A program made the position numbers and the translations under genes. Shown piece by piece: positions 23,870 to 35,697 of a stretch of 64,000 nt of DNA. The notes under the pieces are model-generated. The model searched no databases. It saw nothing but the letters and a program-made list of their open reading frames with translations, and was not told where the DNA came from. Source of the DNA: Rhyzopertha dominica (Eukaryota > Arthropoda > Insecta > Coleoptera > Bostrichidae); NCBI GenBank assembly GCA_025024175.1, contig QCXZ01000041.1:18409786-18473785 (forward strand), written 5' to 3'. Position 1 is the stretch's first letter. The number at the start of each line of letters is the position of its first letter.

Positions 23870-25680
23870 GACGGGCCGCAATTAATTACGTAAGTTCAGA
23901 ATTAGCTGTCTTTAATCAAAAAGTAAGTTTCTAAAAGAAGAAGAAACCATTACAAGCATAAAGTTTATTTTAAATAAAAAGTTTCTACTCAGACTCGGCA
24001 GAAAAGTAAAGTAAAATTTCATACTTTTATGTTTAAGAATTAAATTTTCTCTTCTTCACAGACTCACACAGTTAATTAAATCCCCAGACAAATATAAAAC
24101 TAACAAGCGTAACCATTTGGAAACAAATTTTGCTACAAGAAGACAATAAACAGAAATACAGATAAATTGTGCTATTTAAGTCTGTAGGTTGAAAAATCAA
24201 GAAAAATGGTTTACTTTACCTCATATACTACTAACAGTTCTGCAAATGTAAGGAATAGAAATACTAAAATAAAGTGGCCAAGAGAAATAATTGCTAGGAA
24301 TTACTTTTCTGGAATAAAAATAATACTGTAGGTAATTAACATTCAACTATTTGAATTAAACGCTTTTGCATTCAACTTTATTTCGTAAAACGCTGAATAA
24401 AGGAGAATGTTAAAATTATCAATTTCCTCTGTTTTAGCTTAATCGATTTAATTGGATAAGGATTCCAAGAGCTTTTAGCACTCTATAAAGTGCAATGTTA
24501 AATACTAGCAAGCAGTTTATGTACTGTCCGCACGGGAATGTTTTCTAAAAGTTTTACTTTAACATCAATTCTGCATTTTAAAATACAGTAGGTAATACGA
24601 GAGAATAATGTAGATTAAACTGGCACCGTCAGCACCCGCACCCAAGATCGAATTTTATTTTGCTATCATTTGATATATGGATGGATAAAACCTGCCCCCA
24701 ATCATTTGACTAGTTTAATTCAGAAAATCCTATAGTGTGATTTTCTTTGTAATCTTTATTATAGATATTTTTATTACAAGAAACATGGCACAAACAAGAT
24801 TTTTGGAACTTAAAAAATACTGTAGGGCACTTCAGAGCTCAGTTTAGAGTGTAAAATATTCCTAGCAATTTTTCTTGGTCAGTATAATTAAGTAGTTTTT
24901 TCCTCCAGGACATAGTTTTATATATGAAAAGGTTCGTCGTCTCTTAATTGCTCACACTGTATAGTAACTACAATTGTAAGGCTCGAAATAGGTTTCACGA
25001 TAAACTCATTTAAAATTACGGACAAATCGGCGGAATTCAAATTAATTATATATTGAACACGATCAATAAGTGATTAAAATATCAAAATTGAAAAAACTAC
25101 AATAAATTACCAGAGATAATGCACAAGCTATAAACAATTTAAAAACTAAATGCGTTTATGTATAAGAACTTGCAATAAGCCGGCTATCGTTGTGGCTGTA
25201 TGTTTAAAGAATAAACCATTCGCGTGTATCCAGTATATCACTATATATAATTGCAAATCTGACTTGTTGGCATAGTCCAGAACATAGAACTTACAACATT
25301 CGGAAACCAAACATATTAAATGTTTTAAGAAGTTAAACCAAATTAGCTGTTAACTAACACGAAATATGATTTAAAACTTAAACGTTTTTCATAATTTTGC
25401 CAATGAGATACGCACAACAATAAAAATCTATTCTCAAATTTACAGTTTTCAAATTAACTAAATCGCTTGAAATATTGGTCGCCTATTATCAAAGATGGGG
25501 CGCAAATAGGTTGTTTTATGTAACTGTGGCGAGCTGACACGATAAACATAGATGACTGCTATGTTCATTCAAACCCACTTTAGCCAGAATTTCTTTTTAC
25601 TGATGCCACATTTAACCTTTTATATTAATTCGCCATACATACATAACACTGATTGATTAGAAAATGAAATAACAAGCTCT
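23870..25680. other. AT-rich DNA, no feature seen
   Basis: No open frame above chance and no repeat recognised. Confidence 0.45.
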
Positions 25681-25689
25681 ATCCTCGGA

Positions 25690-26010
25690 GCATAGTAAAA
25701 CCTGATCCCCCATATTAATTCCTCCGCCGTTTTATTGACCTATAAACCCGCAGCTTTCACAGCCATCTAACGGCTTCAGTGGTAACTGTAGGAAAGCTTC
25801 AAGCTTTAGTCGTCACGGCCACCTAGCGGTGTGGCGACGAGTTTTCAGCTGATTCTCAACCCCCGGTTTGTATTCTATCGGATTTCGCTAGGCTCTCAGG
25901 GGTGATTCTGCAACCTACCGGCAGGAGATGACGTAAGACTGCGAATGAGTTATTTTAAAGTGCGCGCTTCTCGTTCCAAGTTTACCGCGTCACATGGTAA
26001 ATAACACAAT
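25690..26010. promoter_or_regulatory. CpG-rich island with insulator-like word
   Basis: GC-rich patch in AT-rich surroundings. GGCCACCTAGCGG (25817-25829) reads CCGCTAGGTGGCC on the minus strand, close to the TAGGTGGCGC core recalled for insect CTCF. The same core occurs at 27303. CAGGAGATGACGTAAG near 25922 contains a CRE/AP-1-like TGACGTAA. No coding frame. Binding is inferred from the words only. Confidence 0.25.
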
Positions 26011-26261
26011 ATCAATAACAAATACCATTCCCGTTGCATTATATTAAATAATACCGAAGATAGTGAATTACACTAAATACATCGCAGAAATCAAGTTCAA
26101 AAATAACAATAAAAGAAACAGATCTACTTATTCTCCGCATCATCAATGTAATAATTACGTATATACACATTTCATCAACACTAGTCAATTCATAGTTACT
26201 AATACGATCTCATCACCGCATATGCAGTTAGCGTTAAGGCTTGATAATTAATGCCGGGCTC

Positions 26262-26303
26262 ATTAATTAATTAATTAAATTAATTAATTAATTAATTAAT
26301 TAA
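26262..26303. repeat. (TTAA)n microsatellite
   Basis: About ten ATTA/TTAA units with one interruption. The run is self-complementary and may form a hairpin. Confidence 0.9.
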
Positions 26304-27172
26304 CAGTGTTGTTTATCGAATTTTGCAAAACTAAGGCTGAAGGCAATGTGCTACGTTGCGTACAACACATGCAAAGTTGAAATGGTAGTGCTGCAGTTTT
26401 GATTGCTAAAGAAACAAACATTGATAAACTCCACCAGTACCCAGATAAAAAAATGTTAACGGGGTTTAATACCCCATTACCCTCAACTGTTCCATTACAG
26501 CAATTTATTGTCAAATAATGAAGAAAAAATATTCGCCTAGTCGTAATTTAATCGATCACATTTGTAACAAAAGTTAAGTCTTAATCATAACCGATTACAA
26601 GAAAGAAGATACGTGATTGTAATTGTAATCAATTGCATTCTCGGGTGAAAGTGTCATTCCAATCGCAGCGGGTGCGACATCAAACAGAACTTCACGTACG
26701 AGCAACTAAGCCAATATACTAGAATATTGCCCGTTATGGACATTCATAAAAAATGGATCAAGCAACCCACGCTTTTCTCTTTCTAACGCAAATGTAGAAC
26801 CCGTCGCGTAAATTAGTCCGTATAATTTAATGCACATTTCATTACTCACGTATTCATCCATTATTTAATTGATGAAAATACTACGCTATTACTGTTAGCT
26901 GTAACTAACCCGGGCACTGTTGTTCCTGCAAAAGCGTTTACAAATTGCTAAATAGCCTATGATGACCGCAACAAAGTCAGTGTAAATTGCAAACGAAGCT
27001 CGTTTGAGAAGCGGGACTAGTGACCATTCAGCACTACGACGTAGGTACGTTTACGGGGACAAAAACCATCACTGTTACTTGACCCAATTTTTTAATGAAC
27101 ACCTGGTATAAGTGAGACTAGATCCTGCCTTGATTGAGTTACTACTTTAAATTTGTAAGATCAACTACTTAC

Positions 27173-27905
27173 ACAGGGTGATCAGTTAAGGCTGGATAGC
27201 GGCCATATCTTGGAAATTAAAACTGACAGAATGTTGCGGTATTTTTTTTAACAAATATAGCCACATAGATTTCATTAACATACTATGAAGTACGTAACTT
27301 TGCCGCTAGGTGGCGCATATCAAAGTATCGTTTCTTTCTCCAAAAAGTTGCAATACAACACTGGTATGCAATAAACTCATTACAATCTGTTTTCTTCTTA
27401 ACAAGTTTTACTTGAAAAATTAGTTTCTAGTTGCGATGACAACAACAACAGGAAGGACAGAAGTTTTAAATCTTCAAAATGTGATAACTCAAGTATGGTA
27501 AAAAGTTGCAATAAATTATGATTACACTGAAAATCATAAATTTGTCTTTAAACTAGCCATCATTCATTGAATAAGCTTAAACCATACTTGGGTTATGCCA
27601 TTTTAAAGATTTGTTTCTAGTGTCATTGTCATGGGAACTACAAAAAATGTTTAAACAAAATCTGTTAAGAAGTAAACATACATTTTATTTACAGTTTATT
27701 TTAACCAACATTGCATTGCAACTTTTTTGAAAACGAAACGATGTTTTGGTATGTCATTAAATGCGCCACTTAGTAGCAAAGTTACATACTTCGCAATATT
27801 TTAAATGAAATGTGTGTGATCATATTTGTTTAAAAATACCACAAGATTCTAGAACAATTACTTTCCAAGAAACAGCCGTTTCCTAGCTTTAACTGATTAC
27901 CCTGT
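27173..27905. mobile_element. Foldback element, family D (TIRs ~300 bp)
   Basis: Almost the whole 733 bp is one imperfect palindrome centred near 27539. The left end ACAGGGTGATCAGTTAAGGC matches the right end read on the minus strand (ACAGGGTAATCAGTTAAAGC). Further pairs are CTTGGAAA/TTTCCAAG, AACTTTGCCGCTAGGTGGCG with its partner near 27763-27782, and ATAACTCAAGTATGG/CCATACTTGGGTTAT near the centre. No protein is encoded. Ends of the ACAGGGTG type resemble those of Tc1/mariner-derived MITEs. Confidence 0.8.
27303..27316 (+). promoter_or_regulatory. CTCF-like word inside foldback arm
   Basis: CCGCTAGGTGGCGC contains TAGGTGGCGC, close to the recalled insect CTCF core. A decayed mirror copy, GCGCCACTTAGTAGC, lies in the other arm at 27763-27777. 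Binding is not shown. Confidence 0.25.
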
Positions 27906-28538
27906 ATATCCCCAATACTTAAGAACATGTTCTGTGCGCCTGGAACAGAAAGCAATGAATAAATAATTAAGAATTATCTGTATCTACTTTTCTGCAACGG
28001 ATAGTATCAATGTGCCCGAAAATTCATTCATTCGTAGGTTAGTTATTAATGACACGAACTTGTAGGTTTCTATGTAAACCGGTTCGCGTAAAGGACGACA
28101 ATGTCTGATCAATAATGTTCCATTATGAAGATCGTAGTTATGATGTTATCGTTACTTTATCACTTTTGGTGTAATTGAAAATGCTTTATGATTAATCTTT
28201 TTAATTAAACACTTTTTGGTGCACAGTATTAAAACCTGTTTTCGGAAAACACAAACATAATTTTTGGTGCATAATAATACATTGAAATATTTGAGTAAAC
28301 TGTAAAAAAATCCATACGCAAGTATTTTAATAAACACAGTGTTATAACTTGTAAGTATGCCACAACAAGTCTTAAAACAGAACCTGAGCTTGTTGTGATT
28401 TTCATGACGCATGGGCACCGAGAACCGTCGTCAATATTGCTCTTTTGAAAAGGTTCACACGTTATCTAACAAAAATAAAATTATTAAAAGTGTACAGTGC
28501 ACCAGACAGATAAGATATGTATGTTTTGTTAACTCTTC

Positions 28539-28773
28539 ATGAAAATTCGCACGTGTCTACAGCGGAACCGAGTCAAATTCATAGTCTCCCAAAAATCGGC
28601 CAACAAAATTCCTGGGACGGCAAAAAAAACTTCAAGTAAAGATTATCCAGCTCAAAGACTATACCTCAACGAAAGAATAATGCAATTAATCAAAGAAGAG
28701 TTCATTTTGATGAAACGATCCTCAGTAGATGGTCCATACACATTACACCGTCTTCAACAATTGAATATTAAGG
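28539..28773 (+). other. Exon-like open frame with splice donor, unknown
   Basis: The frame is basic and contains SKDYPAQRLYLNERIMQLIK and EEFILMKRSSVDGPY, a plausible helical protein stretch. It ends next to ATTAAGGTTAGT, a good splice-donor match (GT at about 28774). I recognise no family. It could be an exon of a host gene, a fragment of a mobile element or chance. Neighbouring DNA offers no second exon that I can defend. Confidence 0.2.
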
Positions 28774-28799
28774 TTAGTTAGGCAGGCAGGGTCCAAAAT

Positions 28800-29960
28800 A
28801 CATATTAAGTCAATTATTCAAAAAATCATTTAAATTGCTGATAAACGAAGTGGTGCAAGCACTTATCGCTCTCTTGTTCGAACCAAACAACATTCACCTA
28901 CCAAATTACAGTTCCTGTTTCCAAAAGGATTGAACTTCACTATATTCTGGGAGCAATGTTACCGCTGTTTGCCAAGCCCGTTCTACAGACCTGGCATCAC
29001 ATTTTTTCTAGCGTCACTTGCAATATAAAAACCCCTCAAGAATTCCTGCTAAATTACCTAAACCGTTATCTAAAGAAATTAATCTGAATTCGCCACAAAT
29101 AGTGCGGATTTCATAAAAGCATTTTAATCGTCGACCACGCAGGCTTGTCAATGGGGAGCAAGCTAAGTATTTATTGTAATTGCAATTTAATTCACCTGTT
29201 TTGAAAAATAATATGATCGTTTTCTGATACCTTGAAAAGTATAGAATAAATATGCACCCAAAATTCAAAGATATGCAGGCCAGGAAAGTCAGGAAAAAGG
29301 TACGTATCTTAGTTACATATTTAATTCTTCACTGTATAAATATATCAAATTTGAAATCAGTTTTCAAATAAGTAAGTTACTCTAGCGTTCCGCTAACCAA
29401 GTGTAATATATGTAAAGTCTAAATTAACGGGATGTGACTCTGGCGACGATTTTCATACAACACACAATCAGTCTATGTATTCAAATATTTTTAAAGCAAA
29501 CGGAGCAGACATAAATCCAATTACGTCCGCAGCGTTACCCTTGGTCCTAATTGGGAATAGGCGAATCAATACTTGAGTTATTTACAGGTATTGCGGATAT
29601 TTGATTCCAAATTTAGTTTGTATAATCAAATTGGGAAATATTTCACGAATCCAGTCTTGATTTGAAGCAACACGCAGTATATCTTCCCACCTATACCATA
29701 GCCTGATACGAATTCATGAAGACCCAGTGAAAATCGAAACAAACTCTTACTGTCGTTGCTACCCTACGAGATCTTGTGGTTTGCTGCGTTCTACCAGATA
29801 TAAGTTTTCACTTTCAATTAAAAACTCGCCAGATATTAGTTTATATAACAAACTACCTTTCCATCATGTAAAAATGTTACTTTGTCTCCATTCAAAAAAC
29901 TTAAAAAAATACTTCATTTCAAAAAAATTTATGATTTTTTTTTTCATTTGTGGTTGTGTT
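28800..29960. other. No assigned feature
   Basis: AT-rich. Short frames at 29014-29268 (minus) and 29727-30008 (plus) show no recognisable motif. Confidence 0.4.
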
Positions 29961-29965
29961 TATAT

Positions 29966-30102
29966 ATTTTCACTGGAATTCTCAACTGATTGGCAGCCAG
30001 AAAAATAAGAAAACAGTACGTATTTCAGTTACAGTTCAGTTTCAGGATATAATACTTTTTCCAATTTTTCTGGCTACCAATCACTCGCGAATTCCAGTAA
30101 AA
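29966..30102. repeat. Inverted repeat, ~40-bp arms
   Basis: TTTTCACTGGAATTC...GATTGGCAGCCAGAAAAAT (29966-30006) pairs imperfectly with ATTTTTCTGGCTACCAATC...GAATTCCAGTAAAA (about 30064-30102), with a ~57-bp spacer. Possibly a small MITE; no target duplication is evident. Confidence 0.55.
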
Positions 30103-30169
30103 ATTTATTGCTAAATCTTTCTATAATATCGGTGAACATATCGATGCACCCTTTGTTAAGTTCAAATGT

Positions 30170-30360
30170 ATGTTTGCATATTACCGTGCGATGGCGCTGT
30201 ATGTCGAACGAAAACTTTCGTGCAACGGGACTGAAACTTGTGCAATTAACCGTGCAACTGCAACATGGCAACCAGGGAAGAACAAGAGGGTCGCACGCGA
30301 CGAGTTTGAAACGCACGCATTCGGTGTTTTCGCGTAAAATAAAGGAGATTACATTATACA
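30170..30360. other. CpG-richer patch, unassigned
   Basis: Contains GTCGCACGCGACGAG and GAAACGCACGCATTCGG. Open frames on both strands (132 and 106 codons) overlap here, because CpG-rich sequence has few stops. Neither resembles a family I know. Confidence 0.25.
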
Positions 30361-30559
30361 ACATCACGGCCATCTGCATCAGTATACAGTCCACAATAAA
30401 ACCGATATATACAATATTGGTTTCTCGTCATTTCGAAACCCGAAACAACACCCTTTGCTGGACCCGACTTGAAGTGATGTTAGCAACGTTTATACTGCTT
30501 ATTTGATTTAAGTGGTTGGTCGTATGCTTTATAAAACTTATTTTTATTGTTATTGTTTA

Positions 30560-30601
<42 letters not shown>

Positions 30602-30656
30602 GATCATCATCATCATCATCACCATTATATTACTATTACTACTATTATTATTATTA
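30560..30656. repeat. Compound trinucleotide microsatellite
   Basis: About 14 ATT units followed by ATC units (TGATCATCATCATCATCATC) and degenerate ATT/ACT units. Frames across it give artificial poly-Tyr, poly-Ile and poly-His runs. Confidence 0.95.
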
Positions 30657-30889
30657 CGTTTTATCTTAAACTTACAAGTGATGATGAAATATAAACTGCA
30701 TTTGCTGATTTAACCTGTTGATATAATGAAATATACTGAAGTGAATATGCGAAAACGAGTACCTACAATGGAGTATTCACAAAAAGCAACTTATCAAATT
30801 TTGGCTTCGTTCCAACTCATTCACCTTAAATAACGACCGAGAGCAAATCTGCGATAGAAACCGAGTCACATGATTAAAAATCCCCTAGG

Positions 30890-31420
30890 AAATATTGGCC
30901 ATAATACCGGAACTCCAGATCGACTTTTTAACTACCCTCATGAATTCGGCCATGGATCCGACACCAATTAAGCGGACTTTCACATTCCTCCGCCCAAATA
31001 ATTCAAGCCGCCCCATAAAAACAATCCGGCACAACCACCACACTATCATAAATCAACCCTCCAAAAACCATTAGAAGCCGGAACGGGTTCTCATAAGGCA
31101 CAATCAGTCGAAAAAAAATTTCGCGAAGCGCCACAATTGCTTTTAACGTTGTCTAAAGCTCGCGCGCATCTTTTGTCACGTTATTGGCCCGGAGGAACGT
31201 GTACCCTTAGTAACCTGGGGAAGATCAAAGGGTCGCGTATCAGCCTTGCGTTTAAGGAGAACTGGAGGGATGAATTGACGTACAATTTGGAACGAAGGGT
31301 ACTCACACCGCAAGGCGTTTTGAGCCCTCTGATGTCGCCTACTTAATTTTAATATTAACGCGAGGGAATCGGTCTCCATTAACGACGAACCAAATAAACA
31401 GAAGCTAGTAATGTGTACCT
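30890..31420. other. GC-richer unique segment, possible conserved non-coding element
   Basis: A long evenly composed segment with AAGCTCGCGCGCATC, GAAGATCAAAGGG (TCF-like) and CATTAACGACG words. Opposing frames (31137-31346 plus, 31176-31439 minus) show no motif. Its composition differs from the AT-rich flanks, which suggests selective constraint. This is inference. Confidence 0.25.
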
Positions 31421-31439
31421 GAGAAGCTAGTTTAACCAC

Positions 31440-33390
31440 AAACGAAAATTAACTTCTGCAAAATCAGTACATCCTTGTCGAGCTTTCCTATTTTTATAAT
31501 TCGTTAAAAAGCTATTTTATAAATGACTAAGTGCTCGTAGCATTTACAATATGTTAACAATAAACCTGTTTAAATTAATTAAAATACTTTATAAGTTCCT
31601 AGTAGAATAAACAATCAATATCTATAATTAATATAATATTTCCCAAACTATACAAGCGAACTGATAAGAAAAATCAGTATAATTTGTACAATACTTTACT
31701 GCAGTTTCGGGCATTGAATAAGTTTTATCAACATAAAGTCTTTAAACAACAGCGGCAGAATTCTTGCTACGGGTAGTGTGTGTGACTTAATACGAATGGA
31801 CATGAATTTCCTCTGGTTGGGAACAGTGCGATTTGGCTAATTTGGGGACTTTGTGTTTGTCTATCGCTGAGATGGACTCGTCGCCGATAACGAATTGTTG
31901 AGACACGGACTGTTATACATGTCCCACAATCTAATGTCAAGGGTCTTACTTTCATCATATGATACCTGGTTCACACTAGCAATAATACATAAAATAATTA
32001 GAAAAAATAAACGCTGGAGTAACTACAGAAAGTCGTTATATAATTTAAATATGGTCAAAAGCTTCGTCGTATGTACTAATATGCCCAGTTTATAAGGAAA
32101 ACAGACTTTTCAACATAACCAAGCAAAATTTTGGTCCTTTATCAACCATAAAAAACATCATTAGACGTGGTTGCATGCTGCATGGTATACAACATCAGCG
32201 TTTTAACGTTCCAGCAGGACACTGTGAACGCGTTTGCAAAAAAAAATTATTATCTTTGCAAAATTTAATTCTTATGGCACATATTGTTTTGTTTGTCGTA
32301 TTTACTATAGATATGTGTTTATCGGGATTTATGATTAAATAAATATAATAAAATTTACATGCGTCTAGTAATAAAAAAGCCACACCGATGTATGGAACGC
32401 TGTTTTCATTAATACCTAACTCCTTTTGTACAAAATAAAGAAAAACCATTTTAAATAACTATTTAACTGAATCTTGAAATAATATTCCAAAATTTTGACC
32501 TGACCTGACCTGACCTAACCCTAATAAATACTTGCTAAATTTTCAAATAGTGAAAAAGAAACATTTTAATACAACTATAATTTTCACGCAACAAACAAAT
32601 AAACACTATTTTTCGTAAGTAAATTTAAATTTTGTGTCGTGTGGATATTATATTCGTTGAATTACGATATTGGTGTTTTGATTTTAATTCGTCGGAGTGG
32701 CTGGTAGACTATATCTTTAACACACAATGCAAATATGACAACTCGTTTCCCGTCTTTTTTTGTTATTGGCCAGTTGCCAATCAATTTTATACATTTATTT
32801 TTAGTTCACGCAATTTGGTGTACAAAGACATATTTACTGAACTACCCTGTTCAGTATGTTACTGCTAAGAAGATGCTAATGTAGTTTTTCTACTGTAAAA
32901 ATCTGCCTAGCTCCCACAACTTCCACACATTCACCCACTGGAGCTCAGGCTGCATACAACTATTAATTAACTTGGCGCGACGATCGATAATCACATTATT
33001 TATTAGAGCAAGCCATGGTGTGGAATAACAAGCATAATTAGTGAACATGCTTGCGTCTGTCTGCTGATTATAATTTCAAGCAGTTTTTTTTGAAACTTTG
33101 TACCATAATGAAAGCTTCAAAATACCGTTCCACGGAGTTTTAGTCGGAACTGTTATGCACGAACCAGAATTGACATTATCCCAAAATATATTTACGGCCA
33201 AAACAAAGAAAACGGTGAGCACGTATTGCAACGGCTGCACTTGGCAGTTACAAACCCGAGCGCCTCGAAATCCCGCAATTCAGTTGACGGCTGCGCTTGA
33301 GTTGTTTATCAAGATGATTACTATCTCCGTAATATAAAGCGCTCAAAAAATATTGTAATATACACACCACTGCTAAGATCCATCAACCAT
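31440..33390. other. AT-rich DNA; short TGACC tandem at 32496-32520
   Basis: Nothing coding recognised. At 32496-32515 TGACC is repeated four times and followed by TAACCCTAA, too short to be more than a minor tandem repeat. Confidence 0.4.
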
Positions 33391-33392
33391 GA

Positions 33393-33685
33393 ATTGAAAG
33401 AATACATTATACAAAGGCTTCAGAACTCGTATAATAGTTGATATTGTTAGAGACGATATACGACATGCTCGTGCAATTCGTTTTAATTTGAGTTATGGAC
33501 AATTTTACAATGAATTATCGTGCAATGACGAAGACTTGTCTACACTTCCGGTCCTTAAAACAGCAACGCATAAAAAGGAAAAGGATTTATTTAAGGAATT
33601 TAGCTGCATGGAAGGTTTCAACAGCACTGTAATGGGCCTGTTGCCCCCTTTTTTATTGCAGAATATGAATCTGTATGAAAAATAG
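33393..33685 (+). other. Protein-like open frame, unknown
   Basis: A 97-codon stretch is open from 33393 with no ATG near its start. It has balanced composition: RIIVDIVRDDIRHARAIRFN, then LSYGQFYNEL, PVLKTATHKKEKDLFKEFSC and GLLPPFLLQNM. It looks more like coding sequence than its neighbours and may be an exon or a fragment of a mobile-element ORF. I do not recognise the family. Confidence 0.25.
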
Positions 33686-33759
33686 TAGACCCCTGTTCTT
33701 TTATTTTTCGCAAAGCGTTTAATTAATGCTTGAAAAAGATTGTTTATGTTTAAAGTTTG

Positions 33760-33910
33760 AATCTCTGACGTCAGCGTTCCCTGGCGCGCTTAGTGCGGTG
33801 TAACTGTGTAATGTTGCCACGCCATTTTCTGATCCTGGCATTCCTGTCGCCCGAGATGACGTTTCTGAAACCGAAGTCGCAGCAGCGTTGCCATTTTATT
33901 CCAAACTCGC
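33760..33910. promoter_or_regulatory. CpG-rich patch with consensus CRE and GCCATTTT words
   Basis: Contains a perfect CRE palindrome TGACGTCA (33766-33773). GCCATTTT occurs twice (near 33821 and 33889), along with TGACGTTTC and several CpGs, in otherwise AT-rich DNA. This combination can mark a promoter, but no gene is evident next to it. Confidence 0.3.
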
Positions 33911-34794
33911 AATCGTAATTATGAATTATAAAAACCTACACGCGAATAGATGTGTTAAACGCGATTCGTTGTTACCCGTTTTTACTGTAAATATTAAAAC
34001 GTAAAATATATTAAATTAAAATTATAACTTGCAGCGGATATATCGCAAACAGAATTCATATTATGGCAGCCGAAGGATAAGTTCATATTTCAAGTGATAT
34101 TAAAACTGGAACAACTATTTATTAAGTAGGTAAACTCGTTTAAACCTGAGTTAGGGCATGTATAGCTGCCATTACATCATTCTATTCAAGTCGCAACCTT
34201 TAAATAGCAAAATCGCCTAATTTGCGTAAAATCGAACGATCTAGCCACACGAGTTTCCATTCATGTAAAATTCGTCAATCATGTGTAAGTCAATTTTTTG
34301 TAAATTGTCCGAAGATCCCTTCACATACCACAGTCTATGTTTGAACAACAACGTACCAAGTAAATAAAAACAAAACTTTAACGCGTCCTTCGTTCTCAAA
34401 CGAAAACGTAAACAAAAGCACAGAGCCACAGAACATACGCGTGTTCAACAGCGACAAAGGTGTCAAGCATGCAACAGGGCATCCGGCGTATTGGCGCAAT
34501 AGCGGAGTGCGTCTCCAGGAACGGTGACGTATCACGAAATATTTGAATTTGGCGGTAAACCTTTAAAGGTAAAAATAAGACACTAAAACAGTACAAACAT
34601 TTTTTCTATTGTCAACTCCTAACTCCATTAGGTCCAGGCAAAGACGCATATGTGTTATAATAACGATTNACTGTCAAGGGCAACAACCCCATTCTGTAGT
34701 GCACGAATTACAGATATGGCTATGAGATCAAAAAATGCCTTGTTTCATCATACTTCTCTAATTGCTCAAGTTGTAACGGCGTTTTCTTAACTTT

Positions 34795-35130
34795 TTGCAA
34801 TCTAGGGCCTTCATCACTGGACCTACGCTTGCCCAGGAACGCAAATGGCTTTTAAGCCGGAGTCGTTCTCAATTGCGATTAGTGGTGGGTGTCCTTACGG
34901 GACACTGCCGGCTCAATAAACACCTATATAATATGGGTGCAGTGGAAAGCAGCACCTGTAGGTTCTGCTCAGAAGAGGAGGAAACTCCGATTCACCTCCT
35001 TACCAACTGCGGACCGCTGGGGGGCAAAAGGCTTGGAGAATTTGGGTCTCCATTTATTAAGACTGAAGATCTTTATAGATTACCTTGGAAAGAGATACTG
35101 CACTTCTTTGAGAAGGCAGGACTCTTCTAA
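34795..35130 (+). pseudogene. C-terminal end of a non-LTR retrotransposon (LINE) polyprotein
   Basis: The 111-codon frame reads RSQLRLVVGVLTGHCRLNKH and then a zinc-knuckle-like CRFCSEEEETPIHLLTNC (C55, C58, H67, C72: C-x2-C-x8-H-x4-C). This is the hallmark C-terminus after the RNase H or RT region in insect LINEs of the Jockey/I/R1 groups. The first codon is TTG, not ATG, and stops lie just upstream. It is therefore the usual 5'-truncated insertion, and everything up to the RT core is missing. The remaining frame has no stop, so the insertion may be fairly young. Confidence 0.8.
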
Positions 35131-35218
35131 GCTACGGTGCGGGCACAATGGATCGAAAGGTCTAAGTGCAGCGCCCTGCCCCATTTGCAGGGTCGCACCG
35201 CAGAAGATAGATAGATAT
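35131..35218 (+). mobile_element. LINE 3' UTR with GATA tail
   Basis: Directly after the stop codon lies an 80-bp GC-rich 3' UTR (GGTGCGGGC...GGGTCGCACCGC, self-complementary ends). It finishes in GAAGATAGATAGATATAT. A short simple-repeat tail instead of poly(A) is known in the I-like and some Jockey-group insect LINEs. Confidence 0.65.
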
Positions 35219-35464
35219 ATCTGCATATACCGCCAATAGGGATTTCGATTTCGGATACTAAAATTAGCAAACTGATGACAATTTCATAGTCAGAAAGAAC
35301 TGTGATTCTGCAGGAAAGTAACTAAATTATAAAACTGAACCATTCGGAACGCAACTTTCTGCGAAAACTTACATTTTATCGGTGCGCACAGACAAGAAAT
35401 CGGAAAGATAATATGTTTTTTGATAGATCGCTGTCACTATAAAACACCGACAAAAAATATTTAT

Positions 35465-35525
35465 CTAACGTTTCGATCACGCCTGTAATCTTTGTCAAAC
35501 ACTAGAACCTCAAAATATCGTCTAA
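35465..35525 (-). repeat. Possible retroelement 3' fragment (TCGAAACGTT box)
   Basis: On the minus strand TTTGACAAAGATTACAGGCG runs into TGATCGAAACGTTAG. The same kind of box (GTCGAAACGTC) is found at 55694-55704. I remember such boxes near the 3' ends of some retroelements. Weak evidence. Confidence 0.2.
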
Positions 35526-35697
35526 CACGACTTCAAATACTAATGAAGCGAGGCATCATAGAAACAACGTCGGTGAAGAAAAATGTATTAAGGGAAATTG
35601 CTTTATTATTAGTTATCATATAAAATGACAAGAAATAAAAATTTGAAATATAGTAGATATGCATAACTTGATATGAATTTTAAAAATATTCAATAAG

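Noticed and set aside
30512..30713. Frames with poly-Tyr, poly-Ile and poly-His
   Set aside because: They are translations of a trinucleotide microsatellite.
32496..32526. Interstitial telomeric repeat
   Set aside because: Units are TGACC with a single TAACC; too short and not the insect TTAGG repeat.
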